Below are positions 1 through 5,932 of a stretch of DNA of 7,491 nucleotides, piece by piece. A program made the translations under genes and the position numbers. Location of the stretch: NCBI GenBank assembly GCA_900553245.1, contig USCP01000095.1:1-7491 (forward strand), written 5' to 3'. The stretch comes from an uncultured Peptococcaceae bacterium. Its GTDB lineage: Bacteria > Bacillota > Peptococcia > Peptococcales > Peptococcaceae. Position 1 is the stretch's first letter, and every line of letters begins with the position of its first letter. The notes under the pieces were generated by a model, which saw only the letters and a list, made by a program, of their open reading frames with translations, ran no database searches and was not told the DNA's origin.

Positions 1-220
1 CTACGCCGAATACAAGGGCTTGGCGGTTGAAGCACGTACCGACCTCGACCACTTCAGCGACGCCGACACCATCGCCCCATGGGCCCGTGACGTCGTCGAA
101 TGGGCCGTCGCCGAAAAACTCATCAGCGGCACCACCGCCACCACCCTCCAACCAAAAACCACCGCCACCTGCGCCCAAGTCGCCGCCGTTCTCATGAACT
201 ACTGCGAAAACGTGGCATAA
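1..220 (+). CDS. C-terminal fragment of an SLH-domain surface protein
   Basis: The gene enters from the left edge already in frame (first whole codon at base 2) and ends at TAA 218-220, leaving 72 residues. They form one nearly complete S-layer homology repeat: an FSDADTIAPWA start, then a WAVAEKLISGT helix-turn, LQPKTTAT, and the closing helix AQVAAVLMNYCENV. In characterised SLH proteins a set of about three repeats binds pyruvylated secondary cell-wall polymer and holds the protein on the cell surface; earlier repeats and the functional part lie outside the window. The usual Arg of the T-R-A-E/Q motif is Cys here (codon 170-172). The GC-rich, GCC/ACC-heavy codon choice differs from the next gene. 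It is convergent with the large VWA/SLH gene and followed by its own terminator. The SLH call is strong; what the whole protein does is unknown. Confidence 0.88.
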   Translation, partial: YAEYKGLAVEARTDLDHFSDADTIAPWARDVVEWAVAEKLISGTTATTLQPKTTATCAQVAAVLMNYCENVA

Positions 221-231
221 CCGGGCCAAGC

Positions 232-263
232 AAAAAGCGTCCTCGTCAATGAGGACGCTTTTT
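232..263 (+). terminator. Intrinsic terminator of the SLH gene
   Basis: A perfect 13-bp stem (232-244 with 251-263) closes a 6-nt loop, GTCAAT, and the 3' arm ends in TTTTT followed by ATTT. It begins 11 nt after the SLH stop codon. The 5' arm starts with AAAAA, so it could also stop transcription coming from the right. Confidence 0.88.
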
Positions 264-350
264 ATTTGAGAGGGGACGTGTTCCCCGCCCCCCAAAGTGC
301 AAGTGATGCCATATAAACGACCACTTATGCCATTTCCCACACCTACCAAC

Positions 351-381
351 GAAAAAAGCGCCCCATCGGCGCGCTTTTTTC
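351..381 (-). terminator. Intrinsic terminator of the VWA/SLH gene, probably bidirectional
   Basis: A perfect 11-bp stem, 351-361 with 371-381, carries six A's on one side and six T's on the other around a 9-nt loop. Read on the minus strand it lies 55 nt past the stop codon of the large gene (436-438) and ends in a T run. It therefore fits as that gene's terminator. The symmetrical A/T flanks suggest it also backs up the plus-strand terminator at 232-263. Confidence 0.82.
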
Positions 382-435
382 GTGTGTGTGTATGTGTATA
401 AAAGGAGAATCTCGTGATTACACGTTACAACCGCT

Positions 436-3400
436 CTACTTGTTTTTCAAGGCGGTCCATTTTTCGGTGCCGTTGTCCTTGCGGTCGTAATCGTGGCTGT
501 TGGTGGCTTCTTGAACAGGGAGGTAATACCACTTTGCCGTGTTCATATTATCCGGCCATTCAATCATGCCTGCCAAGAGGTCATCGGCGCTTTCAGGGTT
601 GCGCTGTAGCACACGGTTGATGAGGGACATGGCTTCGGCACGGGTGATGGTTTGATTTGGACGGAAGCTACCGTCGGTATAGCCCATAATCCAGCCTTTA
701 TTGGCGGCGTTCACAATGTCCTTTTCCGCCCAGTGGCCACTGATATCGTTAAAAGCGGCACCGGTGTTGTCGGTGTCATCGTCAAAGCGAGCGGCAATGG
801 CGGCAAATTCCGCACGGGTAATGCTGTCACTACCGTGGAAATCGCCATCCGGATAACCGGCAACGATGCCCATGGCTGCCATGGTGGAAGCAGGGGTATT
901 GTACCATGCATCCTTTGGCACGTCGGAGAAGCTGTTTTCATTGGTGTCGTACTTGGCACGTTCTTCGTCGGTCAAAAGACGATGGAAAATCGACGCCACT
1001 TCGGCACGGGTGATGTTCGCCAGCGGCTTCACAGTGCCATCTACAAAACCAACCACATAAGAAATGTGATCGTCGGTGAAGACAGACGGCACATCCGTTT
1101 GTTTCCAACCGGCATATACGGTCTTGTTGCCATTCATGGTGATCTTTTCAATCTTATCGGTGCAGGCCTCGTCGGCATACCATCCGGTAAAGGTATGGCC
1201 TTCGCGGATTGGGTGCTTGTCGAGGGTCACCACTGTGCCTTTTTTGTAGGTTTCATCGGCATAGGCAGTGCCACCGTTGGATTCGTAATGAAGTTTGACC
1301 TTGGTCACGACAGGGCCGGTGCCGCCGTTCTTTTCCCATTGGGCGGTGTAGGTCACACTTTGAGTCACAGTTTCTGCCACACTAGGTTCCCAACCAGTGA
1401 AGGTATAGCCGGAGCGGGTTGGATTATCGCCAAAGGCTGGGGTTTGATCGCCTGCCTTAAGGTCGCGGATGACTTTATCGGCAAAGACCTCTTCCCCATC
1501 CACCCCATCGGTATAGGTGACGGTGAAAGTGTCAAGCGGTGCACTTGGGTCATCGTAGGTATTGGTAAAGACAGCACTGTCCACTGTTTTTTGGTTTTGC
1601 GTGAGGGTGATGCCTTGGGCACTATAGTGCATGAGGTACACGGTGCGGTCGTAAATCCAATTAACCGGATTGGTCGGCACCTTTTCACGCACGACAATAT
1701 TTTCCCCGGCTTCAAAGCTGCGCTTTTGCGCCTCGGTGAGGGTCACGGTCAGAGATTTTTTCTCGCCTGCGTTGAGGGTGGTGGTCCCTACCTGATTGGT
1801 GCCCAGGTAGGCTTCCACGGTAAAGGTCTCGTTACCACTGTAAGCATCGCCTTGGATTTTCTTTTCAACGTTCACTTGATAGGTGGTGTTGTCGTATTTT
1901 TCTAAGTAAGCATGGATGACATAATCGCCGGCAGGCATGGTCTTAGCACCTACTTGCACCGGATTGTCAAAGCCAACGACGTCACTCCCGCTGGTGCGCG
2001 CGGTTTCGTACCAATCGCTCATTTTGTAGACTACGCCATCAATGGTGTAATCTGCGCCTGGGGTCTTATCGGTGCCGTCAATGGTTTGACCATAGGTCAC
2101 ATACACCGTTTTGGTGGTGAAATCGCCCTTATTAAGCACTTCGTAGGTAATGCCGTCATCGCTCAAGGTTTCGGTGTAGTAGCGATAGGTGAGCTTGTAG
2201 GTAATTGGGGTGTCCGCAGAAACTTCAACCTTGTTGTCGGTCAGCTGGGATACATCCACATCCCCACCGACAATCACGTTCTCGCCCTTCGCATCGGTTT
2301 GAGTGGTGAGGGAAATTCCCAGCGCTTCCAAATCCCCTTCATTCTTTGCAAGCAAGTCGGCGGCGCTGTAGGTGGTAGCATTCACCGTCAAGGCATCGAT
2401 GGCATAACCCGGCATGGCGCCAAAGGTAACCGCCAAAGTGTCTTCGCTTTCATTGTAGCTGCACCCTTCCATAATCCCACTGTTGGCATCGTGGACCGTG
2501 GTGAGGGTATGGGTAATTGGCGCAGTATAGGTGTTAATCGCTACGTTTGCAGTAACATTTTTTGCGGTATAGGTCATGCTACCATCGTTATGATCCACCA
2601 AATTGTTATCAAGGATGCCTTGTGCCTTTGTGTAAATGTCCTCGGTGTCACCGTTGCCAATTTGCTTGGTCACGCAGGTGATTTCATGATGTATGGCAGG
2701 GATAAAGGTGACTGCCGTCGCATCAGTATTCTCATCTACAATTTCACCGGTGGTGTATTGGGTCAAACGCCCTTCGCCACCCTCGGTAAATGCATCGCTA
2801 TCCGGCACAGTCACACGGTTGAGGGGATCGGTTTGGTCAATGCGCGCACTAACCACAAAGGTATCGGTGTTTTGCACGTTCAATTCAAAAATGCCGTAGG
2901 CATTATGGGTTAATTGTTGCGTTGGATTGGTACTGGTAAGCACCACGCGAAGCATAAAGGTTTTTCTTGCAAGGTTATTTGTCAGGTCCATGGTATAGCT
3001 CTTGCCGGTATTGGCATTGTCTTCCCAATTCCAATTGGACCAATCACTGAGGGCGCTCGCATCCGCACCTTGGTCAACGTCATAGCTTGCCATCAGGGTG
3101 CCTTGGTTGTCGCTCAAGTCCTCGCCGGTGTCCCAAAGCTCATAACGCATGGTCACGCCTTCGTTGTTGGCACCGTTTGGCAAGGTGGTAATCAGCTTGG
3201 ACAAAACGGTGTCCATATTCACAGTGGCTGCATTTGCACTGGTACTGTCGCTGTCGCCAAGGGTCACCGTAAAGCTGTCTTGGTTTTCGGCGTTAATGGT
3301 GCGAGCGAAGTCGCCAAGGGTGTAGCTCATGGCGCGGTCACGGTAAACACCTTCGGCAGTGGCCATGGTTTGGTCATCGGCATCCTTAATAGATGCAGCG

Positions 3401-4896
3401 TCGTTGGTTGGCAAATAGCCGCCAAAGGTATCTGCACCGGCATCGATAGCAATCGGAATATAGATGACGAGCTTGGCGCCGTAGTCAGAACCACCGGTAC
3501 CATCCTTTGGTGAGGTCGTCACACAACGGTCATCAAAGGCAAAGCCCGACACGTTCACGGTTTTATTTGCGATCGTCACCCTGGCATTGTTAAAGCGTTG
3601 CTCTGTGCCACTCCAGCCCTCCTTGGTCTTGGCAACCATGTAGGTTTCAATCTGCTTGGTATAGTTTGGATCGCCGGTATTGGTGTTTGCCAAGCGCACA
3701 TACTTGGAGAGAGTATCACTCACCACGCCCTGCTCATCCAGCTTTGGGGCGCTGATAGAGATAATGATGGATTGGAGCAAGTCGTCAATCCCATTCCAGT
3801 TGGAACCGGCGGCGTAATAGGTATTGGCGATTTTTACACCCATTTGGTTCAAGGTTGTTGCATTCGGATAGTTGCTGGAAACAGCCTGCATGAAGTTTTC
3901 ACACGCATCATTTGGGCTCCCGTAGTAGAGGGAATACACCTTCGCGCCCTCATCCTTCATAGCTTTGGCAGCGCTAATGGCGCCGTTTGCCACATTATTA
4001 TCAAATCGATTAGAGGTGGTTGGTTCACCGTCGGTCAAAAATACAACGACCTTTTGACGGTTATCGCTACTGTCGTCGCTTTGTGCCTCAAAAATTTTTT
4101 GGGCAATCCCCATCCCCAAGTCGGCACGGGTCGCGCCGTTGGCAGAAAGGGCCTCAATGGCCTTGGTCAAGCTGCCGTTATTTGCAACGGTATCTGTGGT
4201 GCAGTTGTCAAAGGCACCCTGATAATCGGCATCGGTAAGTTCATCATACTGTTTGCCCGGTGTATCGGATTCCTTTTCCACGCGTTGGACATCATACACG
4301 GTGTACTTCGCAGGATCGATGTACTCACCGCGGAATTCCCACGAGCTCCCAACATACCAGCCGACCGGCTGACCAAAAAATTCATAATCATAATAGTGAA
4401 TCCGTTCATAGCCGCTCCCCAATTGGACATAATAATCCTTATTTGTGTCCAATGGGCCGCTCACCGGCACATAGTCATTCGCCCATTCGGTGCCGTTTAC
4501 GGTCAAGATTTCCGTATTGGTGGGGTCACTGGCAAAACCCACAATGGCCACACGGTACTTGTCATTGTTCTCCGTATTAAGCTGGGCCAGATCCTTCACA
4601 AAGCTTTGGGCGGTCTTTTTTAAGTTTGACACACTGCCGCTCATAGAGCCGGACTGGTCGAGGACCAAAATCACATCCGCCGGTGACGCCGCCGTCGTCG
4701 AGGTCACATCCCCCTCCGTCCATGCTTCTAACTTAATATAGGGGGCATCGTTGCGGGTGACCAAGGTCTTGGTCAGATGCACGCCGTTGTCCGTCGTATC
4801 CGTGGCAGGCGCTGCCATAGCAGTCATAGGGAACAGCCCCACCAGCATTGATAGAGTCAACAATGCCGCCAATGATTTTCTTAATCTGTTCTTCAT
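436..4896 (-). CDS. Large secreted VWA-domain adhesin-like protein anchored by three SLH repeats
   Basis: 1486 residues from ATG 4896, chosen because AAAGGAG (4905-4911) lies 8 nt upstream and a classical signal peptide follows directly (MKNRLRKS, hydrophobic core, AMA|A cleavage near 28/29). Seen in order: VWA domain about 74-375 with MIDAS D80-Q-S82-G-S84, Thr256 and Asp289 (FLTDGEP), metal-binding by family knowledge; an aromatic-rich insertion at 155-201; a segment at about 385-500 resembling the region after VWA in Gram-positive pilus-tip adhesins; beta-rich stalk 500-1000; an FctA/Spy0128- or CnaB-like domain about 1005-1116 ending FTNTY; two InlB-type repeats (about 1122-1188, 1199-1266); three SLH repeats 1270-1432, each with ITRAE; and a tail rich in W, Y, N. 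There is no LPXTG motif, so attachment is inferred to be non-covalent through SLH. The likely role is surface adhesion; the ligand is unknown. It stands alone, convergent with the left SLH gene and divergent from the small genes at right. Confidence 0.93.
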   Translation of the reverse strand: MKNRLRKSLAALLTLSMLVGLFPMTAMAAPATDTTDNGVHLTKTLVTRNDAPYIKLEAWTEGDVTSTTAASPADVILVLDQSGSMSGSVSNLKKTAQSFVKDLAQLNTENNDKYRVAIVGFASDPTNTEILTVNGTEWANDYVPVSGPLDTNKDYYVQLGSGYERIHYYDYEFFGQPVGWYVGSSWEFRGEYIDPAKYTVYDVQRVEKESDTPGKQYDELTDADYQGAFDNCTTDTVANNGSLTKAIEALSANGATRADLGMGIAQKIFEAQSDDSSDNRQKVVVFLTDGEPTTSNRFDNNVANGAISAAKAMKDEGAKVYSLYYGSPNDACENFMQAVSSNYPNATTLNQMGVKIANTYYAAGSNWNGIDDLLQSIIISISAPKLDEQGVVSDTLSKYVRLANTNTGDPNYTKQIETYMVAKTKEGWSGTEQRFNNARVTIANKTVNVSGFAFDDRCVTTSPKDGTGGSDYGAKLVIYIPIAIDAGADTFGGYLPTNDAASIKDADDQTMATAEGVYRDRAMSYTLGDFARTINAENQDSFTVTLGDSDSTSANAATVNMDTVLSKLITTLPNGANNEGVTMRYELWDTGEDLSDNQGTLMASYDVDQGADASALSDWSNWNWEDNANTGKSYTMDLTNNLARKTFMLRVVLTSTNPTQQLTHNAYGIFELNVQNTDTFVVSARIDQTDPLNRVTVPDSDAFTEGGEGRLTQYTTGEIVDENTDATAVTFIPAIHHEITCVTKQIGNGDTEDIYTKAQGILDNNLVDHNDGSMTYTAKNVTANVAINTYTAPITHTLTTVHDANSGIMEGCSYNESEDTLAVTFGAMPGYAIDALTVNATTYSAADLLAKNEGDLEALGISLTTQTDAKGENVIVGGDVDVSQLTDNKVEVSADTPITYKLTYRYYTETLSDDGITYEVLNKGDFTTKTVYVTYGQTIDGTDKTPGADYTIDGVVYKMSDWYETARTSGSDVVGFDNPVQVGAKTMPAGDYVIHAYLEKYDNTTYQVNVEKKIQGDAYSGNETFTVEAYLGTNQVGTTTLNAGEKKSLTVTLTEAQKRSFEAGENIVVREKVPTNPVNWIYDRTVYLMHYSAQGITLTQNQKTVDSAVFTNTYDDPSAPLDTFTVTYTDGVDGEEVFADKVIRDLKAGDQTPAFGDNPTRSGYTFTGWEPSVAETVTQSVTYTAQWEKNGGTGPVVTKVKLHYESNGGTAYADETYKKGTVVTLDKHPIREGHTFTGWYADEACTDKIEKITMNGNKTVYAGWKQTDVPSVFTDDHISYVVGFVDGTVKPLANITRAEVASIFHRLLTDEERAKYDTNENSFSDVPKDAWYNTPASTMAAMGIVAGYPDGDFHGSDSITRAEFAAIAARFDDDTDNTGAAFNDISGHWAEKDIVNAANKGWIMGYTDGSFRPNQTITRAEAMSLINRVLQRNPESADDLLAGMIEWPDNMNTAKWYYLPVQEATNSHDYDRKDNGTEKWTALKNK

Positions 4897-4904
4897 TGTT
4901 CTCG

Positions 4905-4911
4905 CTCCTTT
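4905..4911 (-). promoter_or_regulatory. Ribosome binding site that fixes the VWA/SLH start
   Basis: On the minus strand AAAGGAG sits 8 nt before ATG 4896-4894. The frame stays open 26 codons further up to a GTG at 4974-4972, but that start would put a non-signal-like stretch (MDEGVCYSALIRGG...) in front of the signal peptide, so the ATG is preferred. Confidence 0.85.
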
Positions 4912-4985
4912 TCTATATTTTCCAAAAAAGTGTCCTCCACGAATCAGCGCTGAGTAACACACCCCCTCATCCACTGATAGACATG

Positions 4986-4994
4986 CCTCCTCTT
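4986..4994 (-). promoter_or_regulatory. Second Shine-Dalgarno-like sequence in the adhesin leader
   Basis: AAGAGGAGG on the minus strand is an excellent anti-16S match, yet lies 90 nt above the main start. Two start codons follow it: ATG 4984-4982, only 1 nt away, opening a five-codon reading frame (MSISG, stop at 4969-4967), and GTG 4974-4972, 11 nt away and in frame with the adhesin. Both spacings are poor. It may mark a leader peptide, an alternative start or a chance purine run. Confidence 0.35.
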
Positions 4995-5031
4995 AAATAT
5001 CGGCAAATAGATGGCCGCCTACCGGCACGCA

Positions 5032-5037
5032 TTTATA
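5032..5037 (-). promoter_or_regulatory. Candidate -10 box for the VWA/SLH gene
   Basis: TATAAA on the minus strand, preceded directly by TATATG in a very AT-rich stretch (5038-5058). No convincing -35 hexamer is seen 16-18 bp upstream, so the call rests on the -10 match and the AT-rich context. Transcription starting near 5025 would give a leader of about 130 nt, long enough for the stem-loop and second ribosome site noted there. Confidence 0.35.
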
Positions 5038-5312
5038 CATATATTTAATTTTTAAGCTATCATTCTTCGTTTTACTCACTTTTTTTCATCCTAGCACACG
5101 ATTCCCACCCTCTCAATGACCCTATCCGTCATTTGGTGTGCCAATTCTGTCATTTCAAACCGTTGAAGCATCTCTTCGATTGATTTTAACCTGCGGTCCG
5201 TACCTTGCTCTGCCACACCATATTGCCGCGATTACCCATTTGTATGGCTGGCCACACGCCCCACCCAACAACCACGCCATTTTCTCGTCCGCATCGCCCA
5301 AAGACAGGGCTC

Positions 5313-5326
5313 TAAAAAATTTTTTA
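5313..5326. repeat. A6T6 palindrome, likely curved DNA
   Basis: TAAAAAATTTTTTA is a perfect 14-bp palindrome made of an A6 and a T6 tract. Such tracts bend or stiffen DNA and can act as UP-type promoter elements or sites for nucleoid proteins. It lies about 75 bp upstream of the TATAAT box at 5401. The function is inferred from position only. Confidence 0.4.
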
Positions 5327-5344
5327 ATAGACATTCTCGCTAGC

Positions 5345-5391
5345 ATGGACAAAAACGGTCATTTTATGACAAAAATTGTACTTTTGTCCAT
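5345..5391. promoter_or_regulatory. Dyad cluster, candidate operator of the 60-residue gene
   Basis: Three overlapping dyads are visible. ATGGACAAAA (5345-5354) is the exact inverse of TTTTGTCCAT (5382-5391). GACAAAA (5368-5374) is the inverse of TTTTGTC (5382-5388) with a 7-bp centre. GTCAT (5358-5362) is the inverse of ATGAC (5366-5370) with a 3-bp centre. The right-hand arms overlap the space between the candidate -35 and the TATAAT box, the position expected of a repressor site. The regulator is unknown; an RNA fold is unlikely if transcription starts downstream. Confidence 0.5.
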
Positions 5392-5406
5392 TGCACAGAC
5401 TATAAT
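5376..5406 (+). promoter_or_regulatory. Candidate sigma-A promoter for the 60-residue gene
   Basis: A consensus TATAAT at 5401-5406 is preceded by TTGTAC at 5376-5381, a 19-bp spacing that is longer than ideal. Transcription from about 5413 would give a 100-nt leader. The overlap with the dyads at 5345-5391 suggests that this promoter is regulated, possibly by an activator or repressor. Confidence 0.5.
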
Positions 5407-5512
5407 TTTTCATCACATTTTTACAATTTGGTTCGATAGTGTCTATTTTTTTATCCATATCTCCTATAAAATACAGGTATAAGAAATGAAAAAAAGAAAC
5501 GGAGATTTTATC

Positions 5513-5695
5513 ATGCAAAAGTCTATTACCTGTGTGGTCCTCGCACTTCTTATGTTACTCAGCTGTGGCTTGACCCAAATTGACCACCCAGTCCTTCATG
5601 ACGCAACTGAACCAAACGTGCTTCTTGCAACTGACGAAAGCGCAGATACCAGCTTCGCTCAAGCAGACGATGCGCTCGAAGCACCCCTCTCCTAA
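5513..5695 (+). CDS. Small exported protein or lipoprotein, 60 residues, unknown family
   Basis: ATG 5513 is preferred over the in-frame ATG 5486 because GGAG (5501-5504) stands 8 nt before it, while 5486 has no ribosome site. The product starts MQKSITC, then a hydrophobic stretch VVLALLMLLSCG at 8-19. That reads either as a signal peptide with a lipobox-like LLSC (Cys18 lipidated; Leu at -2 is less usual) or as a simple membrane anchor. The remaining 40 residues are acidic and low in complexity (DATEP, ATDESADTSFAQADDALEAPLS) with no domain that I recognise. It could be a small surface peptide, a processed signalling peptide, or the remnant of a longer protein. The N-terminus resembles that of the 198-residue protein downstream (about 10 identities in 35, aligned by eye). 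It has its own promoter candidate upstream and terminator downstream, suggesting a single-gene unit. Confidence 0.62.
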   Translation: MQKSITCVVLALLMLLSCGLTQIDHPVLHDATEPNVLLATDESADTSFAQADDALEAPLS

Positions 5696-5812
5696 GTTGC
5701 GTTGTGGTGAGACAATCTCCACGCTATAGGACAACCATTCCCTCTGTATAGCAATGAGGCCGACTCCTCTTATGCGCCTCATGTGCCTAAAAAGCACAAA
5801 ATGATTCCCACA

Positions 5813-5845
5813 AAAAAAGACGACTCCACACGAGTCGTCTTTTTT
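5813..5845 (+). terminator. Intrinsic terminator after the 60-residue gene
   Basis: A 14-bp perfect stem, 5813-5826 with 5832-5845, built on GACGACTC and extended by A6/T6, closes a 5-nt loop, CACAC, and ends in six T's then ATTT. It lies 117 nt past the stop codon, so the transcript has an unusually long 3' untranslated region. It separates the two small genes into different transcripts. Confidence 0.88.
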
Positions 5846-5874
5846 ATTTGCCAAAGCAGTCGATCATTTTTCAA

Positions 5875-5904
5875 TTGCAGAAAAAGAGGCCGCAACGCTA
5901 TAAT
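5875..5904 (+). promoter_or_regulatory. Sigma-A-like promoter of the 198-residue gene
   Basis: TTGCAG (5875-5880) and a perfect TATAAT (5899-5904) are 18 bp apart and begin 30 bp after the terminator at 5813-5845. Transcription from about 5911 would leave a short leader of about 22 nt containing the strong ribosome site AAAGGAGG (5918-5925). The promoter excludes the upstream in-frame ATG at 5903 as a usable start. Confidence 0.62.
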
Positions 5905-5932
5905 GAAAAAAAGTGATAAAGGAGGGACTTCC

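Larger units (their letters stand above)
4897..5512. other. Gene-free divergent intergenic region between the adhesin and the small genes
   Basis: These 616 bases contain no reading frame that I accept as a gene. The left third (4897-5040) is the adhesin leader, with two ribosome-site-like sequences and an imperfect stem-loop (4943-4978). The middle (5090-5345) is mixed in composition and holds three nearby AATGAC/GTCATT words and the 14-bp A6T6 palindrome at 5313-5326. The right part (5345-5512) holds overlapping dyads, a TATAAT box and the 5' untranslated region of the 60-residue gene. Several short frames are open in the middle but lack ribosome sites. Confidence 0.7.

Noticed and set aside
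272..286. Short GGGGA/TCCCC hairpin after the first terminator
   Set aside because: The stem is only 5 bp with no T run; it is likely chance next to a genuine terminator.
381..399. GT-rich microsatellite-like run
   Set aside because: The alternating GT tract is short and interrupted (about 8 GT units); I see no evidence of phase variation since it is outside the coding sequence and not between promoter elements.
652..1905. Plus-strand open frame of 417 codons
   Set aside because: It is the antisense shadow of the adhesin gene, with no ribosome site, and reads as low-complexity Gly/Val/Ile/His-rich protein typical of a reverse frame. The minus strand has recognisable domains throughout.
1912..4623. 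Further long plus-strand open frames (1912-2913, 2914-3513, 3598-4623)
   Set aside because: Same reasoning: all lie opposite VWA and stalk coding sequence and share the reverse-frame Gly/Ile/His bias, with no start signals.
4897..4974. N-terminal extension of the adhesin from GTG 4974
   Set aside because: It would place 26 unrelated residues ahead of a textbook signal peptide, and the ATG at 4896 has a better placed ribosome site.
5091..5231. Minus-strand open stretch reading ...LKSIEEMLQRFEMTELAHQMTDRVIERVGIVC
   Set aside because: The product looks amphipathic and protein-like, but 46 open codons occur often by chance and neither GTG 5216 nor ATG 5171 has a ribosome site. It could be a relic of an older gene; a protein search of this stretch would settle it.
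5138..5482. Plus-strand open frame of 114 codons in the divergent intergenic region
   Set aside because: The GTG start has no ribosome site, the frame runs through the dyads and the TATAAT box, and the product resembles nothing.
5783..5932. Upstream extension of the 198-residue gene to 5783
   Set aside because: The extra codons would run through the terminator at 5813-5845 and the promoter at 5875-5904.
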